Positions 16,993 through 24,365 of a stretch of DNA of 64,000 nt are shown here, piece by piece (the first letter of the stretch is position 1; each line of letters begins with the position of its first letter). This stretch comes from an uncultured Ruminococcus sp. (GTDB taxonomy: Bacteria > Bacillota > Clostridia > UBA1212), in assembly GCA_902792515.1 (NCBI GenBank), contig CADAZX010000004.1, forward strand, positions 1-64,000. Reading direction: 5' to 3'. The position numbers were made by a program, and so were the translations under genes. The notes beneath the pieces were generated by a model that ran no database searches, was not told the DNA's origin, and saw only the letters and a program-made list of their open reading frames with translations.

Positions 16993-17031
16993 AGCAGCCT
17001 CGAGATCAAAGTCCCGGGGCTGTTTTTCTTT
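16993..17031 (+). terminator. Terminator-like element, copy 3
   Basis: Arms AGCAGCC (16993-16999) and GGCTGTT (17018-17024) pair with one G-U and are followed by TTTCTTTTTCT. The loop TCGAGATCAAAGTCCCGG matches copies 1 and 2. It ends the transcript of the type A' gene, about 100 bp before the second promoter-operator copy. The same distance separates the two elements at 11290/11429. Confidence 0.75.
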
Positions 17032-17130
17032 TTCTCTTTCGATTCAAATCATCTGTTTATTAGGCTTACGTTTTTTGCGCGCTGTTGCAGATTGCCCATG
17101 TTTTCCCCCAAAAAAACGAAATAAACCGAA

Positions 17131-17177
17131 AAAGTGACAATTTGTCACTTTACTCGGGCGAATTTGCCCTGTATAAT
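17131..17177 (+). promoter_or_regulatory. Palindromic operator and promoter, copy 2
   Basis: The perfect dyad AAAGTGACAA-T-TTGTCACTTT recurs at 17131-17151 with TATAAT at 17172-17177. The operator-to-minus-10 spacing is the same as in copy 1. The flanking 103 bp (17090-17192) are almost identical to 11387-11490, including the GACGGAGGCAT ribosome binding site. That site now precedes no start codon, because the XRE gene is missing here. Confidence 0.78.
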
Positions 17178-17248
17178 ACTTGACGGAGGCATAGATTATA
17201 CACAAATACTATTATTTCGATAGAGTGTATTTACGGAAAGGAACGATA

Positions 17249-18166
17249 ATGAAACTAAAGGTATTGTTTTTGGCTTGGGTTATTATAGCAGCATTTATGC
17301 TCTTAATGGCATGCGGCAAAACAAATGAACCCGGCACAAGATTTAAAATTGACTTCGGTGCAGTGGGAGATGACCATTGGGACATTTCTAACGTTAAAAT
17401 GGAATATGACGATAATGTATTAGAGAAAAAGATTTCCGGCAAAACTGCTTATATTTATGGCTCTTCAAAGATTGAAAATTATGATGATATTGCTGGACAA
17501 TTTGGATTTACAGCCGTGCAAATTCTCCCTGCTGTTGATGATGTTGTTGAATATCAGGATATATCAGATGATCGTATCAGAAGGCTTCTTATTTGGCCAA
17601 CAGGAAAAATTCGATATGATACAGGCGTGAAGGAAACGTCTTTTGAAACAAAAGTAAATCAGAACGATTGTGTTGAAATTTCGAAACAAGTATTAGAGCA
17701 ATATGGTTTAACAAGCCACATGTTTGACAGCGAATGGAATTACAGTGAAAGCAGGCTGACTGATCCGCAAGACAATAAAACAACGGTTATCGGATATACT
17801 GTGTTTCTTCATTTTTTACTGGACGGAACAAGCCTGTACGGTGAACCTCGTGTAACTATACAGTTCAATGGCAATGGAGAAGTTATTTCCATAATGTATA
17901 ATATGCCGGATTACGTAAAGGGAGATGTAGCGAGTATTAAAAGCGTGAGCCAGATACTACAAAGTATTCAGCGTGGCGAAGTGCCTGTAATGTATGACTT
18001 GGATAGCATTCCAGATCGAATCACAATAGAAGATGTCGAATTGTGTTATTATTCCCAAACATTTGAGGAAAATGTCGCTATTGCTCAGCCTATATACGTT
18101 TTCAATTCAGTTGGTCATTATGAAAATGAAGAGGTGCCATTTAGAATAGTCGCTCAGGCGAATTAG
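17249..18166 (+). CDS. Lipoprotein, type B' (second copy)
   Basis: The 305-residue protein has a lipoprotein signal ending in LMAC (Cys22). Its mature part has the same plan as the type B protein at 14938: an early AYIYGSSKIENYDDIAGQF strand-helix, then LLDGTSLYGEPRVTIQF and GNGEVISIMYN, a SVSQILQSIQ helix, a VELCYYS strand and a closing AQPIYVFNS. The last part resembles the end of YycI-like domains, so an extracytoplasmic regulatory or ligand-binding role is possible. AAAGGA at 17238-17243 sits 5 nt before ATG 17249. It lies directly under promoter-operator copy 2 and is therefore predicted to be controlled by the XRE/sigma-4 protein. Confidence 0.76.
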   Translation: MKLKVLFLAWVIIAAFMLLMACGKTNEPGTRFKIDFGAVGDDHWDISNVKMEYDDNVLEKKISGKTAYIYGSSKIENYDDIAGQFGFTAVQILPAVDDVVEYQDISDDRIRRLLIWPTGKIRYDTGVKETSFETKVNQNDCVEISKQVLEQYGLTSHMFDSEWNYSESRLTDPQDNKTTVIGYTVFLHFLLDGTSLYGEPRVTIQFNGNGEVISIMYNMPDYVKGDVASIKSVSQILQSIQRGEVPVMYDLDSIPDRITIEDVELCYYSQTFEENVAIAQPIYVFNSVGHYENEEVPFRIVAQAN

Positions 18167-18475
18167 TTAACATGGTAAAGATGTTTACAATTAAGATCAT
18201 ACTTCGTCCTGCTTTTCAGGATTGATAGTTATTGGCGGCGAGGGTTCCGAATTAAAAGAGCGTTGAAGCAACGCCGGTTCAGCGCCGCCAATATGATTTG
18301 AGGCTGAAACCGGAGGAGAATTGCCGGTTTTTAAGGGTTCGATGTTGCTTTTATTCGCGAAAAATGATAAAAAAGAGCGTAAACAGATTTTGGCGCGGAT
18401 TTGCGTCCGCATGAGGCTGAAAGAGCGGCGGATTCCCGATCCGGAAATGCGTGTGACTGCCTGAAAGGACTTCTT
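18167..18475. other. Intergenic region before the surface O-acylation locus
   Basis: This 309-bp gap holds the nested hairpins at 18231-18332 and the ribosome binding site AAAGGAC at 18464-18470. The composition rises from AT-rich back to GC-rich near 18230, which marks the right boundary of the accessory block. Confidence 0.55.
18231..18332 (+). promoter_or_regulatory. Structured leader with nested hairpins and terminator-like end
   Basis: A perfect 10-bp outer stem ATTGGCGGCG (18231-18240) and CGCCGCCAAT (18283-18292) encloses a GCGTTG-AAG-CAACGC hairpin. A third hairpin, AAACCGG (18307-18313) and CCGGTTT (18324-18330), ends in TT. It could be the terminator of the preceding lipoprotein gene, a leader element of the next gene, or both. 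No known riboswitch class was recognised. Confidence 0.55.
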
Positions 18476-21028
18476 TTGAGACGTTTTAAAAGAGCTGTGC
18501 TGAATACTTTCGTGATTTGCCTGGCGGCGTTGCTTGCGGGGTGTTCTTTTTTTGCGCCTTCGCAGCCCTATGACGCGGCCGTCAACGCGAAAGTGCGCGT
18601 GATGCTTGAGAGCGCGGAAGGGCTTTTGATCCTTTCTGACTTTTACGCGGACGCGGAGCCCGGGGGAACGGTGACGTTTTCGGTGGCGGCGGAAGAGGGG
18701 TACGAGATTGGTTCCGTGAAGGGCGGCGTTTACGACAGCGCTGCGGGAACGATTACCGTGAATGAAGTCCGATACCCCACGACCGTGAGCGTCTCGATGA
18801 TTAAAGCGGGCGAAAAGACCGACGGTCCGCGTGAGACGCCTGAGGATAAAACGCCTGACGTGACTGAGCAGCCGTCCGAAACGCCTGATTCCGGAACTCC
18901 CGGTCCAAGCGAAGACCCGGAGGCGAGCGAGACGCCCGAACCCGAAATCACGGACACGCCGACTCCCGAGCCGACGCCCACGCCGCTCGCAATCACTTTG
19001 AAAGAGCCTGCGCTCAACGAAAAGCTCTACCCGACGTTCCCGCAAGAGACGGAAAAACCGACTGAGACGCTCTCCCCGTCTCCTTCAGGCACCGCGGCTG
19101 CCTCACAAACGCCCGGAGCTCCTTCTGAAAGTCCTTCGCCGACGCCGGTTCCCGACCCGCGCCTCGAAACCGATTTCAAAATAGTCTACCACGCCAACGG
19201 CGGCACGATCACAACGGTCGACGCTCCCGCCGCGTATATGTACTTTTCGAAAAAGAACTACAACCTGCCAAACGCGCTTCCTGACACGGGTTATTTTAAG
19301 CGCGAGGGCTGTCTGCTCGCCGGCTACACGACAAATCCCGACGGGACCGGAGATTTTTACGCGCCCGGTTGGAACATAATGACCGACGGCACTTGCGAGA
19401 TAAACCTCTACTGTCTCTGGAAGACGGTCGAGCCCGAGAGCATGTTCACGTGCGAGTTCACGGACACGTTCGCGGTCATAAAAGCGTACAGGGGGAACGC
19501 GGTCAGCGTGGCCATTCCCGAAAAAATCAATGGCAGAAAAGTGCTCAAGATCGAGACCGGCGCGTTCTCGGGGAAGCGGATGAACTCCGTTTTCATACCG
19601 CGGTACGTCGAACACATCTCCTACGGCGCGTTCGTGGACTGCGAATCGCTGACGACGGTTCACCTTCCGGACAGCGTGGTCTACATGGACAACGGCTCGT
19701 TCCTACGGTGCGGCAACTTCAAAAACCTTTATGTGGTCGCGGTCAGGAATCCGGCCTACGCGGGAACCGTCATGGGCACCGGGTCTACGAAGTTCGAGAG
19801 GATGGAGTCGGTTGCGAGTCCGAAGGTGATAGTTATTTCCGGCTCGGGCTGCCTGTACGGGATCGACACGAAGCTTTTCGAGAGCCGGCTTCCCGGCTAC
19901 GGCGTCGTCAACATGGGCCTGATCGTGAACATGAGCGCCGTTTTTATGGCGGAGGTGGCCGCGAACTACACGAAAAAAGGCGATTACGTGGTGTTTTCGC
20001 CGGAAATGAACGGGAACCAGTGGGGACTTGCGTCGTTTTCGACCACGATGTGGCAGGGCGTTGAGGCGGCCTACGAGACTCTCTCAAAGATCGATATCAG
20101 GAATTATTCGCAGATATTCTCGTCGTTCGCGTCGTTCAACAAGACGCGGCGCGGTCTTGCGGAGGGCCGCTACACGGATGCGAGCTACGAAATTAACAGG
20201 GACGGCGACCTCAGCTATTACATTCCCGCCACGAAGGATTCGTACGCGGAGAGGCAGTCGTACTACAGGAGCAACGGCGGCACGCTCGGACTCGAGTACG
20301 CTGTCTCGCTTTTAAAAGACTATCGCACGCGGTTCAACGCGGCGATGGACAGGGTCAACGCGACAGGGGCCAGGTGCCTTTTCGATTTCTGCATTATCGA
20401 CCGGCTCTGCCTCACGGAGGACGCGACGATTCCCCACGGGGCGATGCAAAAATACTACGAGGACGCGGTCGACACGTACCTCCACTGCGACAGAATTTCG
20501 GGGCAGGAGGAGTACCTGTTCGAGGCGCGGCTGATGTGGAACTCGGAGTGGCACGTTACCGGCGAGGGCAGGGTCAAGCGGACGAAAATGATGGCCGCCG
20601 ACGTTCAGAGATATATTGACGCGCATCCGGAGACGCTGCCGGATCCGACGGAAGAGCCGACTGAGAAGCCGACTGAGGAACCTACGGTTGAGCCGACTGT
20701 CGAGCCTACGGTTGAGCCGACTGTCGAGCCTACGGTTGAGCCGACTGAGGTTCCCACCGTGACGCCTACGGAAGCGCCCACCGAAATTCCCACGGAGACG
20801 CCGACGGAAGTTCCCACCGAAACACCGACGGAAATTCCTACGGAAGAGCCTACAGCCGTGCCGACGGAAAACCCCACTGAAGTGCCTTCCGAAAACCCGA
20901 CGGAGGAACCTTCCGAGACACCTGATGATCCGGCGGAGCTTCCCTTTGAGTCGCCCGGCCAGGCCGGAAATCTGCCTGACGACGGCGGCGACGATTCATC
21001 CGTTCCCGAAGGGGGTGCCTGCGGATGA
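18476..21028 (+). CDS. Large lipoprotein with InlB-like, BspA-like LRR and degenerate SGNH domains
   Basis: A TTG start at 18476 is chosen: AAAGGAC lies 5 nt upstream and it opens directly into a lipoprotein signal ending in LLAGC (Cys23). The frame is open further upstream without support. The 850-residue protein then has a small beta domain and a Pro/Thr/Glu linker. An InlB/Listeria-Bacteroides-type repeat follows (YHANGGTI to LYCLW, about 19186-19420), then a BspA-like leucine-rich segment (about 19490-19700). An SGNH-hydrolase-like domain has Ser457 in SGSGCLYG and His693 in NSEWH. The tail is repeated PTEEPT/PTVEPT. The Asp expected before the His is Asn689, so activity is doubtful. It heads the MBOAT locus, so binding or presenting the acylated polymer is a likely role. 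Confidence 0.78.
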   Translation: MRRFKRAVLNTFVICLAALLAGCSFFAPSQPYDAAVNAKVRVMLESAEGLLILSDFYADAEPGGTVTFSVAAEEGYEIGSVKGGVYDSAAGTITVNEVRYPTTVSVSMIKAGEKTDGPRETPEDKTPDVTEQPSETPDSGTPGPSEDPEASETPEPEITDTPTPEPTPTPLAITLKEPALNEKLYPTFPQETEKPTETLSPSPSGTAAASQTPGAPSESPSPTPVPDPRLETDFKIVYHANGGTITTVDAPAAYMYFSKKNYNLPNALPDTGYFKREGCLLAGYTTNPDGTGDFYAPGWNIMTDGTCEINLYCLWKTVEPESMFTCEFTDTFAVIKAYRGNAVSVAIPEKINGRKVLKIETGAFSGKRMNSVFIPRYVEHISYGAFVDCESLTTVHLPDSVVYMDNGSFLRCGNFKNLYVVAVRNPAYAGTVMGTGSTKFERMESVASPKVIVISGSGCLYGIDTKLFESRLPGYGVVNMGLIVNMSAVFMAEVAANYTKKGDYVVFSPEMNGNQWGLASFSTTMWQGVEAAYETLSKIDIRNYSQIFSSFASFNKTRRGLAEGRYTDASYEINRDGDLSYYIPATKDSYAERQSYYRSNGGTLGLEYAVSLLKDYRTRFNAAMDRVNATGARCLFDFCIIDRLCLTEDATIPHGAMQKYYEDAVDTYLHCDRISGQEEYLFEARLMWNSEWHVTGEGRVKRTKMMAADVQRYIDAHPETLPDPTEEPTEKPTEEPTVEPTVEPTVEPTVEPTVEPTEVPTVTPTEAPTEIPTETPTEVPTETPTEIPTEEPTAVPTENPTEVPSENPTEEPSETPDDPAELPFESPGQAGNLPDDGGDDSSVPEGGACG
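20641..20932 (+). repeat. In-frame Pro-Thr-Glu/Val repeat tract
   Basis: About 97 codons encode four-residue units of the type PTEE, PTVE and PTEV. The DNA repeats are 12-24 bp and imperfect, with several identical GTTGAGCCGACTGTCGAGCC copies near 20690-20735. Such tails usually span or attach to the cell wall. Confidence 0.85.
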
Positions 21029-21243
21029 CAGCGCTCCAGATAATAATACTGACGGCTGCCGCAACCGTTTTCGCGGTCCTCTGCGTCGCTGAAAAGATGA
21101 CAAAAGGAAAAACCAGAACAACCATGTCGGTTGCCGCCGCGGCCGCCGGCGCGGGTGTTCTTGTGTGTCTTATCGTTTTCGCGGTGCCGCACGCATGGAT
21201 TGCCGCCGCGCTCGCGGTGATGGCGCTCGTAGCTGTTATATAG
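21025..21243 (+). CDS. Small two-helix membrane protein
   Basis: This 72-residue protein consists of two hydrophobic helices (about 4-22 and 35-70) joined by a short basic loop (EKMTKGKTRTT). Its ATG overlaps the previous stop by 4 bp (ATGA), so it is translationally coupled to the large SGNH-like lipoprotein, and the MBOAT gene follows after 15 bp. No family was recognised. Small membrane proteins accompany MBOAT acyltransferases in D-alanylation loci (DltX), and a comparable helper role is an inference from position only. Confidence 0.65.
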   Translation: MTALQIIILTAAATVFAVLCVAEKMTKGKTRTTMSVAAAAAGAGVLVCLIVFAVPHAWIAAALAVMALVAVI

Positions 21244-21258
21244 AGGGGGTGGCGGGTC

Positions 21259-22731
21259 GTGAGTTTTAACTCAATCGAATACCTGATATTCCTCCCGGTC
21301 ACCGTGCTCGTGTGCTACCTTCTGCCGGCGAAATTCAGGAAGTACTGGCTGCTCGCGGCGAGTTACTTCTTCTACATGTCGTGGAACCCGGAGATGGCTG
21401 TTCTGATTGCCGGCGTGACCGCGGTTTCGTACGGCGGCGCGTTTCTGACCGAGTGGCTTCGCGAACAAAAGCAGAGCAAAAAGCTGTCCGCGTTCGTGGC
21501 GGGCGTGTCTGTCGCAGTGTGTATCGCAGTGCTCGCGTTTTTCAAATATTTCGGATTTTTAGCGGAAAACCTGCAGCGGATCATAACCCTCGCGGGCAGC
21601 GGGGCGCGGATTCCGGTGCCGGAGATACTGCTCCCGGTTGGAATTTCATTTTTTACGTTCCAGGCGCTGTCGTACGTTATCGACGTGAACCGCGGGAAGA
21701 TCAAGGCGGAAAAGAATTTCATCATTTACGCGCTTTTCGTGTCGTTTTTCCCGCAGCTTGTCGCCGGCCCGATAGAGAGGCCCGACGCGCTCATCCCGCA
21801 GCTCAGGGAGGCGCACAAATTCACCGGCGAGAATTTCAAAGAGGGAATCGTCAAGATCCTGACCGGCTTCTTCAAGAAAATGGCGGTCGCGGACATGATC
21901 GCGGGGGCTGTCGACGTCATCTACAAGTCTCCGGAACAGGCGGGCGGACTCGGCGTCATTATCGGAACGGCGCTCTTCGCGGTGCAGATCTACTGCGATT
22001 TTTCGGGCTACACCGACATCGCGACAGGCTCCGCGAGGCTGCTCGGCATCAGGCTCTCGAAAAACTTCGACGTTCCGTATTCCGCTGTGTCGGTCAGGGA
22101 CTTCTGGCGCAGGTGGCACATCTCGCTTTCGGGGTGGTTCCGCGACTACGTCTACATTCCATTAGGCGGCAGCAGGAAGGGCGAGGCGCGCGCGTGCCTC
22201 AACTATCTGATCGTTTTTCTGCTGAGCGGACTCTGGCACGGGGCGGCGTGGCATTTCGCGGCATGGGGGCTCATTCACGGGCTGTTCATCGTTTTCGAGC
22301 GGCTGACCGAGAAGTTCCGCGACGGTCTGTGGCGGAAAATGAAGGTGAACCCTGAGTACGGACTCGTCACGACGCTGCGCAGGGTGGCGACGTTTGCCTC
22401 GGTGTGCTTTGCGTGGATCTTTTTCCGCGCGGGGAGCATTGCCGAGGCGTTCGGGTGCATAAAGCTCATTTTTACCGGCTGGCACGCGTTCACGCTCGAA
22501 AACATCGGTTTTACAGTCCCGGGGCTTGTCTCGGCTGTCGCGGGAATTCTCGTGCTGGCGGCGATCGAAAAGGGGCGTCTGGACCCCGAGGCGGAGCGCG
22601 GCGTCAAGGCGAAAAGGGTGTCGCAGGTCAGGAATTCGGCCTACGTTATTGTTCTATGGGCGGTCGTCGCGGCGTGGCTGCTGCTGATGGCGGGAAGCGG
22701 GGAGAGCGCCTTTATTTACTTCCAATTTTAA
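21259..22731 (+). CDS. MBOAT-family membrane O-acyltransferase (AlgI/DltB-like)
   Basis: The 490-residue polytopic membrane protein is a membrane-bound O-acyltransferase. Family hallmarks are the N-terminal FNSIEYLIFLP segment, PQLVAGPIERP near residue 170, the strongly conserved FWRRWHISLSGWFRDY stretch near 275 and the catalytic-type His in SGLWHGAAWHF near 325. These enzymes pass an acyl group across the membrane to an extracytoplasmic acceptor, usually a polysaccharide or teichoic acid. Translation starts at GTG 21259, behind a GAGGGGG site. SGNH-type proteins are encoded on both sides, the standard partner type for the final transfer. The acyl group and acceptor are unknown. Confidence 0.9.
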   Translation: MSFNSIEYLIFLPVTVLVCYLLPAKFRKYWLLAASYFFYMSWNPEMAVLIAGVTAVSYGGAFLTEWLREQKQSKKLSAFVAGVSVAVCIAVLAFFKYFGFLAENLQRIITLAGSGARIPVPEILLPVGISFFTFQALSYVIDVNRGKIKAEKNFIIYALFVSFFPQLVAGPIERPDALIPQLREAHKFTGENFKEGIVKILTGFFKKMAVADMIAGAVDVIYKSPEQAGGLGVIIGTALFAVQIYCDFSGYTDIATGSARLLGIRLSKNFDVPYSAVSVRDFWRRWHISLSGWFRDYVYIPLGGSRKGEARACLNYLIVFLLSGLWHGAAWHFAAWGLIHGLFIVFERLTEKFRDGLWRKMKVNPEYGLVTTLRRVATFASVCFAWIFFRAGSIAEAFGCIKLIFTGWHAFTLENIGFTVPGLVSAVAGILVLAAIEKGRLDPEAERGVKAKRVSQVRNSAYVIVLWAVVAAWLLLMAGSGESAFIYFQF

Positions 22732-22769
22732 GGCGGTTTTGACGGCGTGACGAAAGGAGGCGGAACGTC

Positions 22770-24218
22770 ATGGAGAAAAGTGAAAAATCGAATAAAAAAG
22801 CGGTGAAGGCGGTACTTTTCGCGCTCGTTCTGCTCATCGTGCTCGCGCCTGTTTTCGCGTACGCGGCGTCGGCGCACAAAGTGAAGGGTGTCTACAAAAA
22901 CACGTTCACGGCGGCGCTCAGGGACAAATACGATCTGCTTTGCAAAACGGACGGCGCGAAAATCGTTGTCGTCGGCGGCAGTTCGGTGTGCTTCGGACTG
23001 GTCTCGCCTCTTATGGAAAACGAGATGAAAATGCCGGTCGTCGACTTCGGTCTTTACGCGACACTCGGCACGCGGCTGATGCTCGACCTCTCGGAAAAAG
23101 AGATTGGGAAGGGCGACATTGTCGTGCTGGCGCCCGAGCTCGACTCGCAGACGCTCTCAATGTATTTTAACGGAGAGGCTTGCCTCGAGGCGTTCGACGG
23201 CGACTTTTCCATGCTGAAGGGGATCCGCCGTGACACTTTCAAGGACGTCGCCGGCAGCTTCCCGGGGTATATCTCGAAATCGCTCGGTTTTCTGCGGAAG
23301 GGCACGGTTCCGGACCCGCAGGGCGTTTACAACAGACGCTCCTTCAACGAAAATGGCGACATAGTTTTCGCGCGCGAGGCGAACGTGATGACGCTTGGCT
23401 ACGACCCGAACCGCCTTGTCGACCTCTCGCCGGAGATCCTTTCCGCAGACTTCGCCGACTATCTGAACACATATATAGGGAAGTGCGAAAGGAAGGGCGC
23501 GAAGGTTTACTTTACGTTCTGTCCCGTGAACCGCGACTCCCTGAAAGAGGGAACGACCGCGGACACGATTTACGAATTTTACCGTTATTTAGGCGAAAAT
23601 ATACACTGTAAGATAATCTCGGACATCAACGACTACATTCTTCCGAAGGAGTATTTTTACGACACGAACTTCCACCTGAACGACCGCGGGGCCGAGCTTA
23701 GAACGCTCCTTCTCGCGCGCGACCTTAAGCGCGAACTTGGTGACAACTCCGGGGTGGCGATTGACGTTCCCGAAGAGACGGAGCAACCTTCCGGACCGCC
23801 GACGGGAACGCCGGAAAAAGGCGACGACGGCACGTTCGTTTACGAACCGTTCGGGAAGGGCTACGAGATAACCGGCTTGATCGGCGACTCCAAAGACGCG
23901 AAAACGTTCGACATACCGCGCGAATTTAACGGACTTAGGGTTTACGCTGTCGGAAAGGACGCGTTTGCTTCGTGCGGCAGGCTCGAGGAGATAACGATCC
24001 ACGACAACATCGCGCTCATACGTGACGGCGCGTTCGCGATTCCTACGCTCAGGCGGGTCTTCATCGACGTGAAGAACGCCGACGACCTCGAGGCGGGCGA
24101 GCACATTTTCGGCGACTACACAGGCGCGGAAATTGTCCTGAACGATGCCGAGAGCTTCGGGAGCTTTGTGAGCGGCTACTGGTGGAGCATCTACGCGGAC
24201 CGGATGAGGATGAGGTAG
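22770..24218 (+). CDS. Membrane-anchored SGNH-type protein with C-terminal LRR, MBOAT partner
   Basis: The 482-residue protein has an N-terminal membrane anchor (about residues 14-34) and an SGNH/GDSL-like domain. Its putative nucleophile is Ser71 in VVGGSSVCFG, with Asn254 in CPVN and the closing pair Asp298/His302 in DTNFHLN. A short Pro/Thr linker leads to a BspA-like leucine-rich repeat (about residues 355-445). MBOAT partners such as AlgX, AlgJ and DltD share this fold and finish acyl transfer to the polymer outside the membrane. It lies 38 bp after the MBOAT gene. The domain is clearly related to that of the lipoprotein at 18476, but here the catalytic residues are retained. Confidence 0.85.
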   Translation: MEKSEKSNKKAVKAVLFALVLLIVLAPVFAYAASAHKVKGVYKNTFTAALRDKYDLLCKTDGAKIVVVGGSSVCFGLVSPLMENEMKMPVVDFGLYATLGTRLMLDLSEKEIGKGDIVVLAPELDSQTLSMYFNGEACLEAFDGDFSMLKGIRRDTFKDVAGSFPGYISKSLGFLRKGTVPDPQGVYNRRSFNENGDIVFAREANVMTLGYDPNRLVDLSPEILSADFADYLNTYIGKCERKGAKVYFTFCPVNRDSLKEGTTADTIYEFYRYLGENIHCKIISDINDYILPKEYFYDTNFHLNDRGAELRTLLLARDLKRELGDNSGVAIDVPEETEQPSGPPTGTPEKGDDGTFVYEPFGKGYEITGLIGDSKDAKTFDIPREFNGLRVYAVGKDAFASCGRLEEITIHDNIALIRDGAFAIPTLRRVFIDVKNADDLEAGEHIFGDYTGAEIVLNDAESFGSFVSGYWWSIYADRMRMR

Positions 24219-24270
24219 TGATGAGACGGTGATCGTTCCCGGCGGGGACGCAGAAGCAAATAAGAGTATA

Positions 24271-24332
24271 AAAAAACAGTTACAGCCTGCTCCGGATCTT
24301 GACAGGGAGCGACCGTAACTGTTTCATTTTTT
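24271..24332. terminator. Bidirectional terminator between convergent genes
   Basis: Perfect 10-bp arms AAACAGTTAC (24274-24283) and GTAACTGTTT (24315-24324) are flanked by A-rich and T-rich runs on both sides. An inner GCTCC/GGGAGC stem extends the structure. It can stop the SGNH transcript (plus) and the discoidin lipoprotein transcript (minus). Confidence 0.88.
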
Positions 24333-24365
24333 GTTGGCGGGATGATCCGCCCGGATTCTTTTAAT

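Larger units (their letters stand above)
16855..17248. other. Intergenic region between type A' and type B' genes
   Basis: It contains a GAGTGTAGTGGAA segment (about 16865) shared with the 3' flank of the type A gene, and a short hairpin TGAGAG-TT-CTCTCA near 16947. Terminator copy 3 and promoter-operator copy 2 follow. No coding region is supported. Confidence 0.6.
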
